From the NCBI GenBank assembly GCA_945875585.1, contig CAMCLK010000037.1, forward strand, positions 1-49,639: 49,639 bases of DNA, in the 5' to 3' direction. The stretch comes from Candidatus Kuenenia stuttgartensis. GTDB lineage: Bacteria; Planctomycetota; Planctomycetia; Gemmatales; Gemmataceae. Position 1 is the stretch's first letter. Each line of letters opens with the position of its first letter. The notes under the pieces were generated by a model. That model was not told the origin of the DNA and made no database searches. It worked only from the letters and a program-made list of their open reading frames with translations. This document shows, one piece after another, positions 8,184-18,673 of this stretch. A program made the position numbers and the translations under genes.

Positions 8184-9908
8184 AGAGCGATTCACTGGTT
8201 GTTTCTCGTAAACTTTACGCCCATCGATGAAGGTCATTTGGCATTGTGTGCGATGGATGTTGTCTGCTGGACATTGAAGGATATCTTGATCGATAACGAT
8301 CAAGTCGGCTCGTTTGCCCACTTCTAATGTACCTGTTTCTTTTTCCAGAAACATAAGGTGAGCGTTATTGGCTGTGTAGAAACGAATCGCTTGTTCACGG
8401 GATAGGGATTCTATCGGGTGCAACGAGTCCGTGAGGTTGCGTCCAACACGGGTTATGGCCGTTTGAATTCCAAGGAACGGATTGTACGGGTTGACGGAAG
8501 TCATTGATCCGATCCGTTGCATGTGATCTGATCCACCACCAACTGTGACACCTGCCTTGAATAGGCTTTGAAGCGGTTGGAAGTATCTCAACCGTGCGTC
8601 GCCAAATTGGCGACGCAATGTATGTGAATCCAAGTAGAGCCACACAGGTTGGATGTCTGCTACAACTCCAAGTCTGGCACAGGTGGCGATTGCCTCGGCA
8701 CTCATGAAGTTCGAATGAGTCAGGCATGGTCTGGTTGGTGCGACCGGAATCGTGCGATTGACCTCGTCGTAGGCGTGCAATAATTCATGTACTGCTCCAT
8801 CGCCCACCGAGTGCGCCGTAAACTGCAATCCGGATTTAATGGTCTCTTCCACAATTGGCAGAAGCCGTTCACGCGGTATGAAAAGCAGTCCTTTGTAGTT
8901 GGCGTCTGTTATTGAATAGATGCTGCTAATTCCCCATGGACTGCGCATGTAGGCGCTACCAGTGAGCATGCCACCGTCCAAGAAAGTTTTGATGCCGATG
9001 ATTTTGAGCATGGATGATCCACTTGTCCGTAGTGGATGACTGGCAATTTTTTGGATTTGATGTCGTATCTTTTCAAGATTATCTGCTGTGCCAACACTAT
9101 GTGATAAGGCAACACGTATATTGAGTTTGTTTTCCTTCAGTAGGGCTTCGTAGGTTTCAATTGAGGTGGTGTTTGAATTTCGATCGATGATCCCGGTTAA
9201 GCCGACAGAATTGTAGTCGCTAAACAATTCGCGCACGCGGCGTTCTCTATCCGATGATTCCGCTTTACGTGCTGTTGCATTTGTGGATTTGATCAATCGC
9301 GTGCAACTGCGGATGATTCCTGTTGGCTCACCAGTTTTTACATCTTTTTCAATTTGACCGGGACCTCCATCAGTTATCTGAAAATTTTTATCGATTCCGC
9401 TCGACTTTAGAGCCAATGAATTAACCGACGCATCAGGACCAGTGGAGAATATTACCGGGTGATTAGGGGCGGCTGTATCCAATTCGTCTTTTGTTGGGTA
9501 TCGCTGTTCCTTAAGTCGAGTGATAAACACTTGGCTTATGCTAATCCATTGTCCAGGTGGTATTATCTTGGTTCTAGACCGAACGTAGTCTAGAACATCT
9601 TTGATGGTATCCATCGATGGAATGGGATGATCGAATTCGTGCATGGCCGCACTGACAGGATGAACGTGCGAATCGATCAGACCCGGCAAAACCATGTTAC
9701 CTTTAAGGTTTACCACTAATGTTGTTTTGTCCAGAAGTTTCAAAACCTCATTGTCCGATCCGACTTTGATAATGACTCCCTTTTTTGAAGCGAGCGCTTG
9801 ATGCACGGTAAATTTAGAATCAACGGTTACGATTTTTCCGTTATGAAATATAAGGTCAGCGTCTTGTGATGGCAAAAGTGTTGTCAAAATTGTAATGAGA
9901 GCAAACAT
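8178..9908 (-). CDS. exported amidohydrolase, YtcJ-like (amidohydrolase 3 family)
   Basis: 576 residues from ATG 9908. A short hydrophobic N-terminus (MFALITILTTLLPSQ) suggests export. The composite-domain start DLIFHNGKIVTVD leads into the TIM barrel with the metal-binding HVHP (His81 and His83). Further ligand-type motifs are HSVGDGA and GGGSDH, and the C-terminal sandwich has TGTLEVGKRADLIVID. This is the architecture of the YtcJ / N-substituted formamide deformylase group, which hydrolyses amide or imide bonds with one or two metals. The substrate cannot be predicted. The gene is convergent with the esterase gene and apparently transcribed alone, or following the DUF1508 gene, which ends 120 bases upstream with a hairpin between. 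Confidence 0.85.
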   Translation of the reverse strand: MFALITILTTLLPSQDADLIFHNGKIVTVDSKFTVHQALASKKGVIIKVGSDNEVLKLLDKTTLVVNLKGNMVLPGLIDSHVHPVSAAMHEFDHPIPSMDTIKDVLDYVRSRTKIIPPGQWISISQVFITRLKEQRYPTKDELDTAAPNHPVIFSTGPDASVNSLALKSSGIDKNFQITDGGPGQIEKDVKTGEPTGIIRSCTRLIKSTNATARKAESSDRERRVRELFSDYNSVGLTGIIDRNSNTTSIETYEALLKENKLNIRVALSHSVGTADNLEKIRHQIQKIASHPLRTSGSSMLKIIGIKTFLDGGMLTGSAYMRSPWGISSIYSITDANYKGLLFIPRERLLPIVEETIKSGLQFTAHSVGDGAVHELLHAYDEVNRTIPVAPTRPCLTHSNFMSAEAIATCARLGVVADIQPVWLYLDSHTLRRQFGDARLRYFQPLQSLFKAGVTVGGGSDHMQRIGSMTSVNPYNPFLGIQTAITRVGRNLTDSLHPIESLSREQAIRFYTANNAHLMFLEKETGTLEVGKRADLIVIDQDILQCPADNIHRTQCQMTFIDGRKVYEKQPVNRSK

Positions 9909-9969
9909 AAACCTGATTCCTTGAGGCGGTACTAAGATTTTGACGAGGAAGAAATTGATATTTAAATGT

Positions 9970-10003
9970 CTCCCTTGGACCGTGGTTGACTAGTCCAAGG
10001 GAG
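9970..10003 (-). terminator. hairpin after the DUF1508 gene
   Basis: An 11-base-pair perfect stem (CTCCCTTGGAC at 9970-9980, GTCCAAGGGAG at 9993-10003) has a 12-base loop. On the minus strand it lies 25 bases beyond the stop of the DUF1508 gene and is followed by the AT-rich ACATTTAAATATC, an imperfect U tract. It probably ends that transcript before the amidohydrolase gene. Confidence 0.55.
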
Positions 10004-10028
10004 CGGCGTGTCGATTCTTGTCAATCAA

Positions 10029-10421
10029 TCAAGAATTCTTCTTCTTGGCTGGTTCCGACTTCTTTTCCGATTCGGTAGCCTTAGGTGGATAAGTGATTTT
10101 TGCAGTGCTTAGCACATCTTTCATGTTTTGAACGCCCTTGGCGGCATCTTCCTTGGATTCATAACCAGTGAGCGCGCCAAAAATGAATTTGTTATCGGCA
10201 TCAACAAGCTTGTACCGGAATTTCCCATCCTTACCTTCGGTAATTTGAATGGTGCCATTCGAGGTTTTCTTGGGTTCAGTTTTGGCAGATGAATCTTTCT
10301 TGGGGGAAGTCTTGTCAGCAGCAACCGGTTTCTTGGTGTCTTGAGCAATTGTCAGTACTGGGGTGGCCACAAGCAATGCTAATGCCGTTCCCAAGGCAAT
10401 CAGGCGAGCGCTGTTTCTCAC
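10029..10421 (-). CDS. exported DUF1508 (YegP-like) protein
   Basis: 130 residues from GTG 10421, with GGGAG 9 bases upstream (complement of 10431-10435). The frame runs back to 10670 but without support. The N-terminus MRNSARLIALGTALALLVATPVLTIAQD is a clean signal peptide. A Lys/Ser/Thr/Pro-rich linker follows. Residues ~65-108 form a single DUF1508 unit (GKFRYKLVDADNKFIFG, YESKEDAAKGVQNM), a small alpha/beta fold that is usually doubled in YegP. The tail is lysine-rich. The function of DUF1508 is not established. Here it is predicted to be periplasmic, which is unlike cytoplasmic YegP. Confidence 0.8.
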   Translation of the reverse strand: MRNSARLIALGTALALLVATPVLTIAQDTKKPVAADKTSPKKDSSAKTEPKKTSNGTIQITEGKDGKFRYKLVDADNKFIFGALTGYESKEDAAKGVQNMKDVLSTAKITYPPKATESEKKSEPAKKKNS

Positions 10422-10661
10422 GTTCAAATTCTCCCGTTGGTCGCATGGTGGAATTGCCGAGTCCGAATCGAACCAAGCAAGATTAGATTGTCCAACTACA
10501 CGGTGCTGGCTGCAAGAAAATGAAAAGAATAATATGATTTTGGTGCAGATGCTCGGCTCAAAGCTGGTGTTTAATGCAAAATTCTTGTATTTGTAAATCC
10601 TTGTTGTTTTAGCCCATACTGACAAAACTTTGATCGGCTTGACACTTGGTTGGGGAATGCT

Positions 10662-12062
10662 ATGCGACACTATCTGGTTTTATTGGTTTCTGGCTTTATG
10701 TGCATTCAAGCGGATGTGCGCGCAGAGAGCACTGATCTTGTGACGATTGTGTTCGGGTCCTGTGCGCGTCAGGATCGACCCGCCCCAATATGGGCTACCA
10801 TGGCCAGCAATAAACCACTGATGACTGTGCTACTGGGCGACAATATTTATGCAGACACCAAAGATATGGAACTCATGCGCGCGAAGTACCAGATGCTCGC
10901 GTCGAATCTTGGTTTTCAATCCCTCAGAAAAAGTTCACCAATAATGGCGGTCTGGGATGACCATGATTACGGAATGGATGATGCTGGTGCTAACTATCCA
11001 CAGCGCGAAGCTTCAAAAAAAATCATACTTGATTTTTTTGAAGAACCAGAAAAGTCCGCACGGAGAAGTCAGGCTGGAGGAATTTACACATCGCGTGTTT
11101 TGGGTCAGGAAGGGAAGCGGGTACAGATTATTTTACTCGACACGCGATATTCCAGATCAGATCTCAAAAAGGCGCCAGGAGGTTCGCAAACCGGTTATAT
11201 TCCAGATTCGAGTTCAAATGCAGTAATGCTTTCGCCAGAGCAATGGATTTGGTTGGAAGAACAATTAAAACAGCCAGCCGAAGTTCGTCTGATTGGTTCC
11301 AGTATTCAAGTGGTTTCTGAAGATCATCGTTTTGAAAAATGGGCCAACATGCCAGCGGAACGATCGAGGTTGTTTGAAACCATTCGGAAGTCAGGCGCCA
11401 ATGGTGTTGTTATTTTGAGTGGTGATCGGCATCTGGGTGAAATTTCTTCCATGGATGCGGGCTTGGGTTATCCATTAGTCGATATCACTGCCAGCGGTAT
11501 CAATCAGGCTTCACCAACATATCGGAATGCTGAGGTCAACAAGCATCGCCTTGCTGCAATGCCTTGGGGTAATCATTTTGGTGTTGTTCGGGTGGATTGG
11601 TCGCGTGCCGATCCATTGATTCGTTTGGAGTTGCGTGATGAGGATAATGACGTAGCGGTTTCACACCGCATCCCCCTTTCAGCATTGAAACCACGTGGCA
11701 AGGTTAAATCGGGTGCTCCTTCTCCGTCTGTTAATCTTGCTGATGGGGAAACCAGTCCGGAGACTGCTCGTGGTATGGTCGGTAAAAAAGTTTCTGTTCG
11801 TTTCCGAGTGGCATCTGCTGGTAAAAGCAAGGACGGTGTTCGTGTATTTTTGAATTCCAGCCAGGATTTTCGTGGAGGTGATAATCTGGCGATTGTTTTG
11901 GAATTGAAGGGCTTGGAAGCTGGATTGAAAAAGAAGGGAATACTTTCTCCCCAAAATGATTTAACTGGTCAGGTTATTCGTGTCACAGGTATCGTTAGTA
12001 CATTCCGGGATGCCCCGCAAATTATCGTGGCAAACTCTGATGATTTGGAATGGATCCGGTAA
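10662..12062 (+). CDS. PhoD-like alkaline phosphatase/phosphodiesterase with OB-like C-terminal domain
   Basis: 466 residues from ATG 10662 (a GGGG purine run lies about 6 bases upstream). The N-terminus MRHYLVLLVSGFMCIQADVRA is a signal peptide. PhoD-type metal-site motifs follow: FGSCARQD, LLGDNIYAD, VWDDHDYGMDD, and ILSGDRHLGE near residue 255. This family hydrolyses phosphomonoesters or diesters with Fe/Ca and scavenges phosphate outside the cytoplasm. The last ~110 residues (from about 365) are an extra beta-rich region ending in QVIRVTGIVSTFRDAPQIIV, which resembles an OB-fold; typical compact PhoD proteins lack it. The 3' end overlaps the convergent kinase gene by 41 bases. Confidence 0.87.
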   Translation: MRHYLVLLVSGFMCIQADVRAESTDLVTIVFGSCARQDRPAPIWATMASNKPLMTVLLGDNIYADTKDMELMRAKYQMLASNLGFQSLRKSSPIMAVWDDHDYGMDDAGANYPQREASKKIILDFFEEPEKSARRSQAGGIYTSRVLGQEGKRVQIILLDTRYSRSDLKKAPGGSQTGYIPDSSSNAVMLSPEQWIWLEEQLKQPAEVRLIGSSIQVVSEDHRFEKWANMPAERSRLFETIRKSGANGVVILSGDRHLGEISSMDAGLGYPLVDITASGINQASPTYRNAEVNKHRLAAMPWGNHFGVVRVDWSRADPLIRLELRDEDNDVAVSHRIPLSALKPRGKVKSGAPSPSVNLADGETSPETARGMVGKKVSVRFRVASAGKSKDGVRVFLNSSQDFRGGDNLAIVLELKGLEAGLKKKGILSPQNDLTGQVIRVTGIVSTFRDAPQIIVANSDDLEWIR

Positions 12063-13758
12063 GGGCTAGGTTGCTGGCCCTAAGCGCTTTCCGCCTTTGC
12101 TGATGGTACCGCGCACCGGGGATAATGAATCCAAGTGATGCCACAACTGCCAGAATGATCTGGTTGAGGTGCCATGTTGGTTGCATGTTCATTGAGATGG
12201 TCATTGGTACGATGGCAATGAAATTCAGGGCCGCGTAGATATAGAATTCCCCTGAAAGCATTCCAGCTTTTGTTACAAACATCATACCAGTAATTACGGC
12301 AAGAATCGGGGATAGCTGTAACGCGTCCATTTGCAGAATCATTTCTGTAAGAAAGATACCAATAACGGCAAGCACAGCACCTGCCCATAAGTGGGCAACT
12401 TGCCTTTCAATGAAAAAAACAGGTCCTCCGCATGTGCGGAGCTTCCACGAAATGGCTCCCCATAACGCAAGTCCTCCGCCCCAAAGGGCCATCAATGCCC
12501 AGGTGCGGTCAAATCCGGTCAAAGCCATGGTCCATGTCAGCATGCACAGGGCTAGAATCATGGCCCCATGCCACATCCAGAGAAGGCCCCAGTTTTCGAG
12601 AATGGCTGCATGCTGGGTTTCTCGAAATACGCGGGCCATAAGGGGGGCGATACCTCGCCAACCACCCACACGCACTGAAAGGGGGCCATGTTCCCGCCAC
12701 GATTCAAGATCCACAGCTAATTCTTCGGCAGAAAGATAGCGCATGTCGGGACGCTTTTGGAGACATTTAAGGCAGATTAATTCGAGGTCGGGGTTGATCA
12801 GTGGGGATAGTATGGCGGGCCGAACAGGTTCTTGGTCCAATACGAGTAGGAGTGTTTCCATGGCCGTTGCTGCCCGGAATGGGGGGCGTCCAGCAAGCAT
12901 TTCGTATAGGATTGCTCCCAGTGCGTAGACATCGCTTCCGGGACCTGCTTCACCATAGGCGCGGCTAACCTGTTCTGGTGCCATGTATCCCGGGGTTCCC
13001 AAAATTGTTCCGCTCACAGTGGCTGGATGATTGCTCTGCCACTCGGTGCCAGCTCCATTGTTGAATACTTTGGCCAAGCCGAAATCTGAAACATGAGGAA
13101 CCCCTGCGCGATTGAATATGATGTTGGACGGCTTAAGATCTCGGTGTAATAGCCCGGTCAGGTGTGCGCTGTGAATGGCGCGGGCTAGCAGCGCCACGAT
13201 TCGCGCCGCCTCATCTTGTCGGAGTGGTTCACGCACGAGGCGTTGCGCCAGCGTTTCTCCTTCTAGGTAAAGCATGACAAAAAAGGGTTGGTTATCAATT
13301 GTTCCAGCATCGAGTACCGGAACAACATTGGCGTGAACGATGCGCGAAGCGACCAATGCCTCTGCCTGAAATCTGGCTAGTTCTTCCGGAGACGCATTTT
13401 CGCCTTTACGGATCATCTTGAGTGCGACAATGCGGTTTAGCGATCGTTGGCGCGCTTTGTAAACAACGCCCATGCCGCCACGCCCTAACACTTTCAGTAG
13501 TTCATAATTTCCGAATGTGCGCGGGAATTTCTCGGAAGTATCCGTGTGGATGGTATTCGCGTGATCTAAAGGCTTTTCGTTCTTTGGAGTCAATTCTTCA
13601 AGGAATTCTATGGTGGCCCAAAGTTGGCGCAACTCTGTAGCCAATGATGGGTGCGCGGCAGCCTTGCTATCGATATCCGGGATTTGACCACGGACGCATT
13701 CTGCCCTTAAATCCTCAAGAATAGTGGCCAGCAGGTCATCATGAGCCTGGTTGGTCAT
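12022..13758 (-). CDS. membrane Ser/Thr protein kinase (PknB-type)
   Basis: 578 residues from ATG 13758. An N-terminal helical region of ~80 residues is followed by a Hanks-type kinase domain: the glycine loop GRGGMGVVYKA (92-102), catalytic Lys114, HRDLKPSN (205-212), DFGLA (225-229) and the APE-like MAPEQ. After residue ~365 come about six hydrophobic segments that anchor it in the membrane; no extracellular sensor domain is evident. It phosphorylates Ser/Thr on unknown targets. The start overlaps the end of the ECF sigma gene by 20 bases, so the two are probably translationally coupled. In planctomycetes such pairs are common, and the kinase may act on the sigma factor or its regulators (inference). 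Confidence 0.92.
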   Translation of the reverse strand: MTNQAHDDLLATILEDLRAECVRGQIPDIDSKAAAHPSLATELRQLWATIEFLEELTPKNEKPLDHANTIHTDTSEKFPRTFGNYELLKVLGRGGMGVVYKARQRSLNRIVALKMIRKGENASPEELARFQAEALVASRIVHANVVPVLDAGTIDNQPFFVMLYLEGETLAQRLVREPLRQDEAARIVALLARAIHSAHLTGLLHRDLKPSNIIFNRAGVPHVSDFGLAKVFNNGAGTEWQSNHPATVSGTILGTPGYMAPEQVSRAYGEAGPGSDVYALGAILYEMLAGRPPFRAATAMETLLLVLDQEPVRPAILSPLINPDLELICLKCLQKRPDMRYLSAEELAVDLESWREHGPLSVRVGGWRGIAPLMARVFRETQHAAILENWGLLWMWHGAMILALCMLTWTMALTGFDRTWALMALWGGGLALWGAISWKLRTCGGPVFFIERQVAHLWAGAVLAVIGIFLTEMILQMDALQLSPILAVITGMMFVTKAGMLSGEFYIYAALNFIAIVPMTISMNMQPTWHLNQIILAVVASLGFIIPGARYHQQRRKALRASNLALTGSIPNHQSLPR

Positions 13759-14395
13759 CGTTGGGATTCCTGTTATTAGGCGTGGAAAGTCGCTCTTTCA
13801 ATCGCCTGATAGCGCGCAAATAGCGCATTGAAGCAGCGGCTTCTGTTACTTCCAACGCAATGGCCACTTCATGGTTAGACAACTGGTCAACATGGCGCAT
13901 CAGGATGATTTCGCGATCATCACTATTCATGTCGCCGATTGAATTCAGCAAATTTTCACGTAATTCTTGCCGGATGGCTTCTGTGGCAGGTGTTGGCTGT
14001 TTGTCGAATAGTTGCCCTGCCAAATCAATTGAGGACTGATCTGACAATGCCGCGGGATTCAGATATTGCTCTCTATCGAGGCTGCGGCGTTGGGCCTGAC
14101 GGTGCCTTCGATGCGCATCAATAATGTGATCTTGGGCAATATGGCGAAGCCAAAGCTGGAAGGGCATCGTTGGGTTTACAAGATACTGGCCAAGCCTGCG
14201 GTGTGCTTCGATCATGACATTTTGGACAATGTCACTTGCGTCTTCACGTCGGGAAATACCGGGATCAAGCCGATTATCGATCATGCGCCTTAAAGTGGCA
14301 CGATGAAAATCAAGCAAGCGTGCTCCAGCATCGGCATCGCCTTGCCGGGCCTCATCAATGAGGCGCGCATTCTGCTGTGGATCAGGGACTTGCAT
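13739..14395 (-). CDS. ECF-type RNA polymerase sigma factor
   Basis: 218 residues from ATG 14395. Region 2 has ASDIVQNVMIEAHRRLGQYL and FQLWLRHIAQDHIIDAHR, the -10 recognition and core-binding helices. Region 4 has REIILMRHVDQLSNHEVAIAL and AAASMRYLRAIRRLKERL, the helix-turn-helix for the -35 element. The sequence between them (~110-150) is acidic and longer than usual. This fits the planctomycete ECF groups encoded next to Ser/Thr kinases. No zinc anti-sigma gene is adjacent; the overlapping kinase gene is the likely partner. The polynucleotide kinase-phosphatase gene lies 63 bases upstream on the same strand. Confidence 0.9.
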   Translation of the reverse strand: MQVPDPQQNARLIDEARQGDADAGARLLDFHRATLRRMIDNRLDPGISRREDASDIVQNVMIEAHRRLGQYLVNPTMPFQLWLRHIAQDHIIDAHRRHRQAQRRSLDREQYLNPAALSDQSSIDLAGQLFDKQPTPATEAIRQELRENLLNSIGDMNSDDREIILMRHVDQLSNHEVAIALEVTEAAASMRYLRAIRRLKERLSTPNNRNPNDDQPGS

Positions 14396-14458
14396 TCACA
14401 AACCCGCTCAGTCGTTGTCGTTCTTTCAACATTCTAGGAAGCATAATGAGCTACGGCA

Positions 14459-15904
<1,446 letters not shown>

Positions 15905-16047
15905 TTATGCAATCGACAACAGCCAAACATCATATGAGAGTTGAACTTAATGCAGGAAAAACTTGAATTTCCGTCACTTTGTGTCAATCATTAAGGTGTG
16001 AAGTTTTTGTCGAAATTTCGCGTCACCCGTCCTTGGGTCAATAACCC

Positions 16048-16824
16048 GTGAAAATCACTTTGCTTCCATCAACCCTCCACCCATCCGGTGCCACGGACTT
16101 TCAGTATGCATCCAGCTATCTCGTCAACGACTCTATTGCTATTGATGCAGGGACATTAGGGTTTTACGGTTCTGTTCAGCAGCAGGAAAAAGTTCGGCAC
16201 GTTTTGATCACACACACGCATATCGACCACATAGCGACTTTGCCGATTTTTATTGAAAATGCTTACACGGCTGGTCCTGAATGTGTCACCGTTCATGGAA
16301 GCCAAACGGTGCTAGATTGTCTTCAAAACGACGTTTTCAATAACCGTCTTTGGCCTGATTTTATTGAATTATCCAAGCACATGCCGCCTTTTCTGAAATT
16401 ATCAGTGTTCGAGCCTGGAGAGACCCGTGAAATTGACGGGTTAAGGGTGGAAGCAATTGCGATTGACCATGTCGTTCCCACATCAGCGTTTTTGTTGACA
16501 GATTCGGGAGGTAGCGTTTTGCTGGTGACCGATACAGGTCCCACCGAGGCCGTGTGGTTCCGCGCGAATCAGCTAACAGATTTAAGAGCGGTTTTTTTGG
16601 AGGTGACATTCCCTAATTCGATGGGCTATTTGGCTGGCGTTTCCAGACATTTGACTCCGGATAGCTTTGCCGGGGAACTTCTAAAACTCAAGCACAAGGT
16701 TCCTGTTTATGCCATCCATCTGAAGGGACGAATGAGGCAACGTGTGGTTGATGAGATTGTGGAGTTGGATAATCCGCTGGTGAAAGTGGCGGAAACCCTC
16801 ACTCAGTACGGATGGAAAACCTGA
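16048..16824 (+). CDS. metallo-beta-lactamase-fold phosphodiesterase (class II cAMP PDE-like)
   Basis: 258 residues from GTG 16048; the ribosome-binding site is weak. The MBL signature HTHIDH (about residues 52-57) is followed by ATLPIFIENAY, which resembles class II cyclic-nucleotide phosphodiesterases (yeast PDE1, Vibrio CpdP). Further metal motifs are IDHVVPTSAF, VTDTGPTEAVW and IHLKGR. It is slightly shorter than typical PDE1. It may hydrolyse cyclic nucleotides, or another phosphodiester as other MBL proteins do. There is no signal peptide. Its 3' end overlaps the convergent FHA gene by 26 bases. Confidence 0.8.
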   Translation: MKITLLPSTLHPSGATDFQYASSYLVNDSIAIDAGTLGFYGSVQQQEKVRHVLITHTHIDHIATLPIFIENAYTAGPECVTVHGSQTVLDCLQNDVFNNRLWPDFIELSKHMPPFLKLSVFEPGETREIDGLRVEAIAIDHVVPTSAFLLTDSGGSVLLVTDTGPTEAVWFRANQLTDLRAVFLEVTFPNSMGYLAGVSRHLTPDSFAGELLKLKHKVPVYAIHLKGRMRQRVVDEIVELDNPLVKVAETLTQYGWKT

Positions 16825-18589
16825 GCGGTCCAGCTGCCGCCCGAAATGGTGGGAAGTTTGTGGTCGGAATCGCGTTTCCGGTAGCCTGCCCAAGCAGTCG
16901 CTTGGTTTCTGCGAGTGCCTCTTCCAGTGTTTCCGCGCGGATTTTCCATCGTTTTGCTTCCATCACCAAACGACGGTCGATGTTTGGTGTGGTATTCGTT
17001 GATTGGCCAGCTAGTTCTTGCAAGTGGGCCAAGGGGCCGTTTTGAATTTGCTCGCAAGTTGATTGAACTAATTGTCTCAATCCCATTGCTGCTTGGTCAT
17101 GGGAAAGCATGCTTTCGTTTTCATAAAGGGCAATGTTGAAACGCAGAAATTCCAGTTCGGCGCGCTCGGAAGCAGTTGGGGCTTCGCAAGCCCACTCTCC
17201 GCTTTTTTCAAGCAATTCAATAAGGGTTTGAAGGTGCATCTGAATGCTTGTAAGTGTTTCCGTCGGAGGGGACTCATCGCCATGGGGGACAGGTGACGCC
17301 ACATGTTCATTCCAGATATCATTTAAACTTGCCAGTTCGCGTTGAAGGCGTTTGATTTCAATTTCGGCTGCTTCCCTTTGGAGACCACTGAGGGAGTGAT
17401 CGCGGGCGGCCCCGTGGATGGTTCGATTGAGTTCGTCACTTTGTCGCACGCGCTGTTCCAGCAGCGTTTCAAGAAGGGCTTCTCTTTCGGCAATGAGGTG
17501 TTCGCGTTGAGCCATGCGGATCGCTTGATCTTCCAGCGACACCAAATTGGATGCCATTTCTGCATCCCAGCGAGCTTGAAATCCTGCCAAGGCTTCTGCC
17601 GCTTCTACAAGGCGCATGACATCATCATTGTCATTGACTGGTCCGGATTCGTGTCCATAAACATTGGCTTGATGCCGAGTCTGTTCGGGAACTGGCCAAT
17701 CGCGCGGCAGACTATTGCGAATTCGTTCGTTGCGTTGACGCAGGCCATCTAATTCGGCCAACAAGTCGGTGTGCAAAGTCAGGTGTTTATGTTTTAAAAA
17801 TGGTGAATCGGGCGCCGCAGGCGGCGTAAGGGAACGTTGGTTGTTGCGCGTTTCCAGAGAGTTAGCTTTTGAAAGAAGCATGTTTTCGCGGCGTTGAACC
17901 TCTTCTTCACGCCTTGCCAACGCAGTGCGCGCTGCGCCAAACTGCGTGTTCCATCGTTTTAGCAATCGCTTGCGCAATCGATCGAGCCTCGCTCTTTCTA
18001 GTGCCAGTAAGTCTTCGCGATCTTTCAGTAAGGCCAACGATGCTGGAGCGGTCGATTTGGCTTGAGTTTCTTCAACGGATACTTCGTTGATTTCACGCAA
18101 TTTCAAACGTCTGGCAATCTGGCGCGTGCGACGAATCATAGTGCGACGGTTTTGGTCCAGACTCCAACGGTCTTCAATGGCACTAGCATGCAAGGCCGCG
18201 ACTGCTGCAGCGTGCAAGCGTAGCGACGTAAAAGTATCGGGTTCAGATCTGCGGCGGTTGGAGGCGACTTCCAATTCCAAGATTTGCTGGCCTATTCCGA
18301 TGCGATCGCCCATGCAAACGGCACTGAAACCAGTGGTTTTGCCATTTACTGCAATCGTTTTGCTGACATCGATTACTCGAATGTGCCATCCAGTTGGCGT
18401 TTGAGCCAGAATTGCATGGCGAGGCGCCACTTCCGGATAGGGAAGCCAAATGTCACAGCTTGGGTCCGAGCCCAATAGGATAATGTGCTGAGTCAGTGGT
18501 AACCGGGTTTGTGCAAGACGGCCTTCCAGCACTATTAAGTGGCTGGTGGATTCAGCAGCACTGGGTGATACTGACACGTCTGGGAGCAA
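16799..18589 (-). CDS. FHA-domain protein with long coiled coil
   Basis: 596 residues from TTG 18589, supported by GAGGG 8 bases upstream. Residues ~17-107 form an FHA domain, a phosphothreonine-binding module (LLGSDPSCDIWLP, APRHAILAQ, VNGKTTGF, GDRIGIGQQILELEV). The rest is almost entirely charged helix with heptad character and many Arg/Glu/Gln (about 120-320 and 360-560), which predicts extended coiled coils. There are no transmembrane segments. It probably acts as a cytoplasmic scaffold that reads phosphorylation by Ser/Thr kinases such as the one encoded at 12.0-13.8 kb (inference). I do not recognise a named family beyond the FHA domain. Confidence 0.85.
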   Translation of the reverse strand: MLPDVSVSPSAAESTSHLIVLEGRLAQTRLPLTQHIILLGSDPSCDIWLPYPEVAPRHAILAQTPTGWHIRVIDVSKTIAVNGKTTGFSAVCMGDRIGIGQQILELEVASNRRRSEPDTFTSLRLHAAAVAALHASAIEDRWSLDQNRRTMIRRTRQIARRLKLREINEVSVEETQAKSTAPASLALLKDREDLLALERARLDRLRKRLLKRWNTQFGAARTALARREEEVQRRENMLLSKANSLETRNNQRSLTPPAAPDSPFLKHKHLTLHTDLLAELDGLRQRNERIRNSLPRDWPVPEQTRHQANVYGHESGPVNDNDDVMRLVEAAEALAGFQARWDAEMASNLVSLEDQAIRMAQREHLIAEREALLETLLEQRVRQSDELNRTIHGAARDHSLSGLQREAAEIEIKRLQRELASLNDIWNEHVASPVPHGDESPPTETLTSIQMHLQTLIELLEKSGEWACEAPTASERAELEFLRFNIALYENESMLSHDQAAMGLRQLVQSTCEQIQNGPLAHLQELAGQSTNTTPNIDRRLVMEAKRWKIRAETLEEALAETKRLLGQATGNAIPTTNFPPFRAAAGPLRFSIRTE

Positions 18590-18673
18590 AGGTTTTTCCC
18601 TCGAGAAATAAAAAATCGTTCCTCGTTGTCCTCAAATTGGTATCGGTCCTTTGCCATTCCAACGGTGAGGTTT

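Noticed and set aside
10440..10515. Possible minus-strand tRNA upstream of the DUF1508 gene (GGTTCGATTC box)
   Set aside because: The T-loop-like box has no complementary stem and no acceptor pairing could be found.
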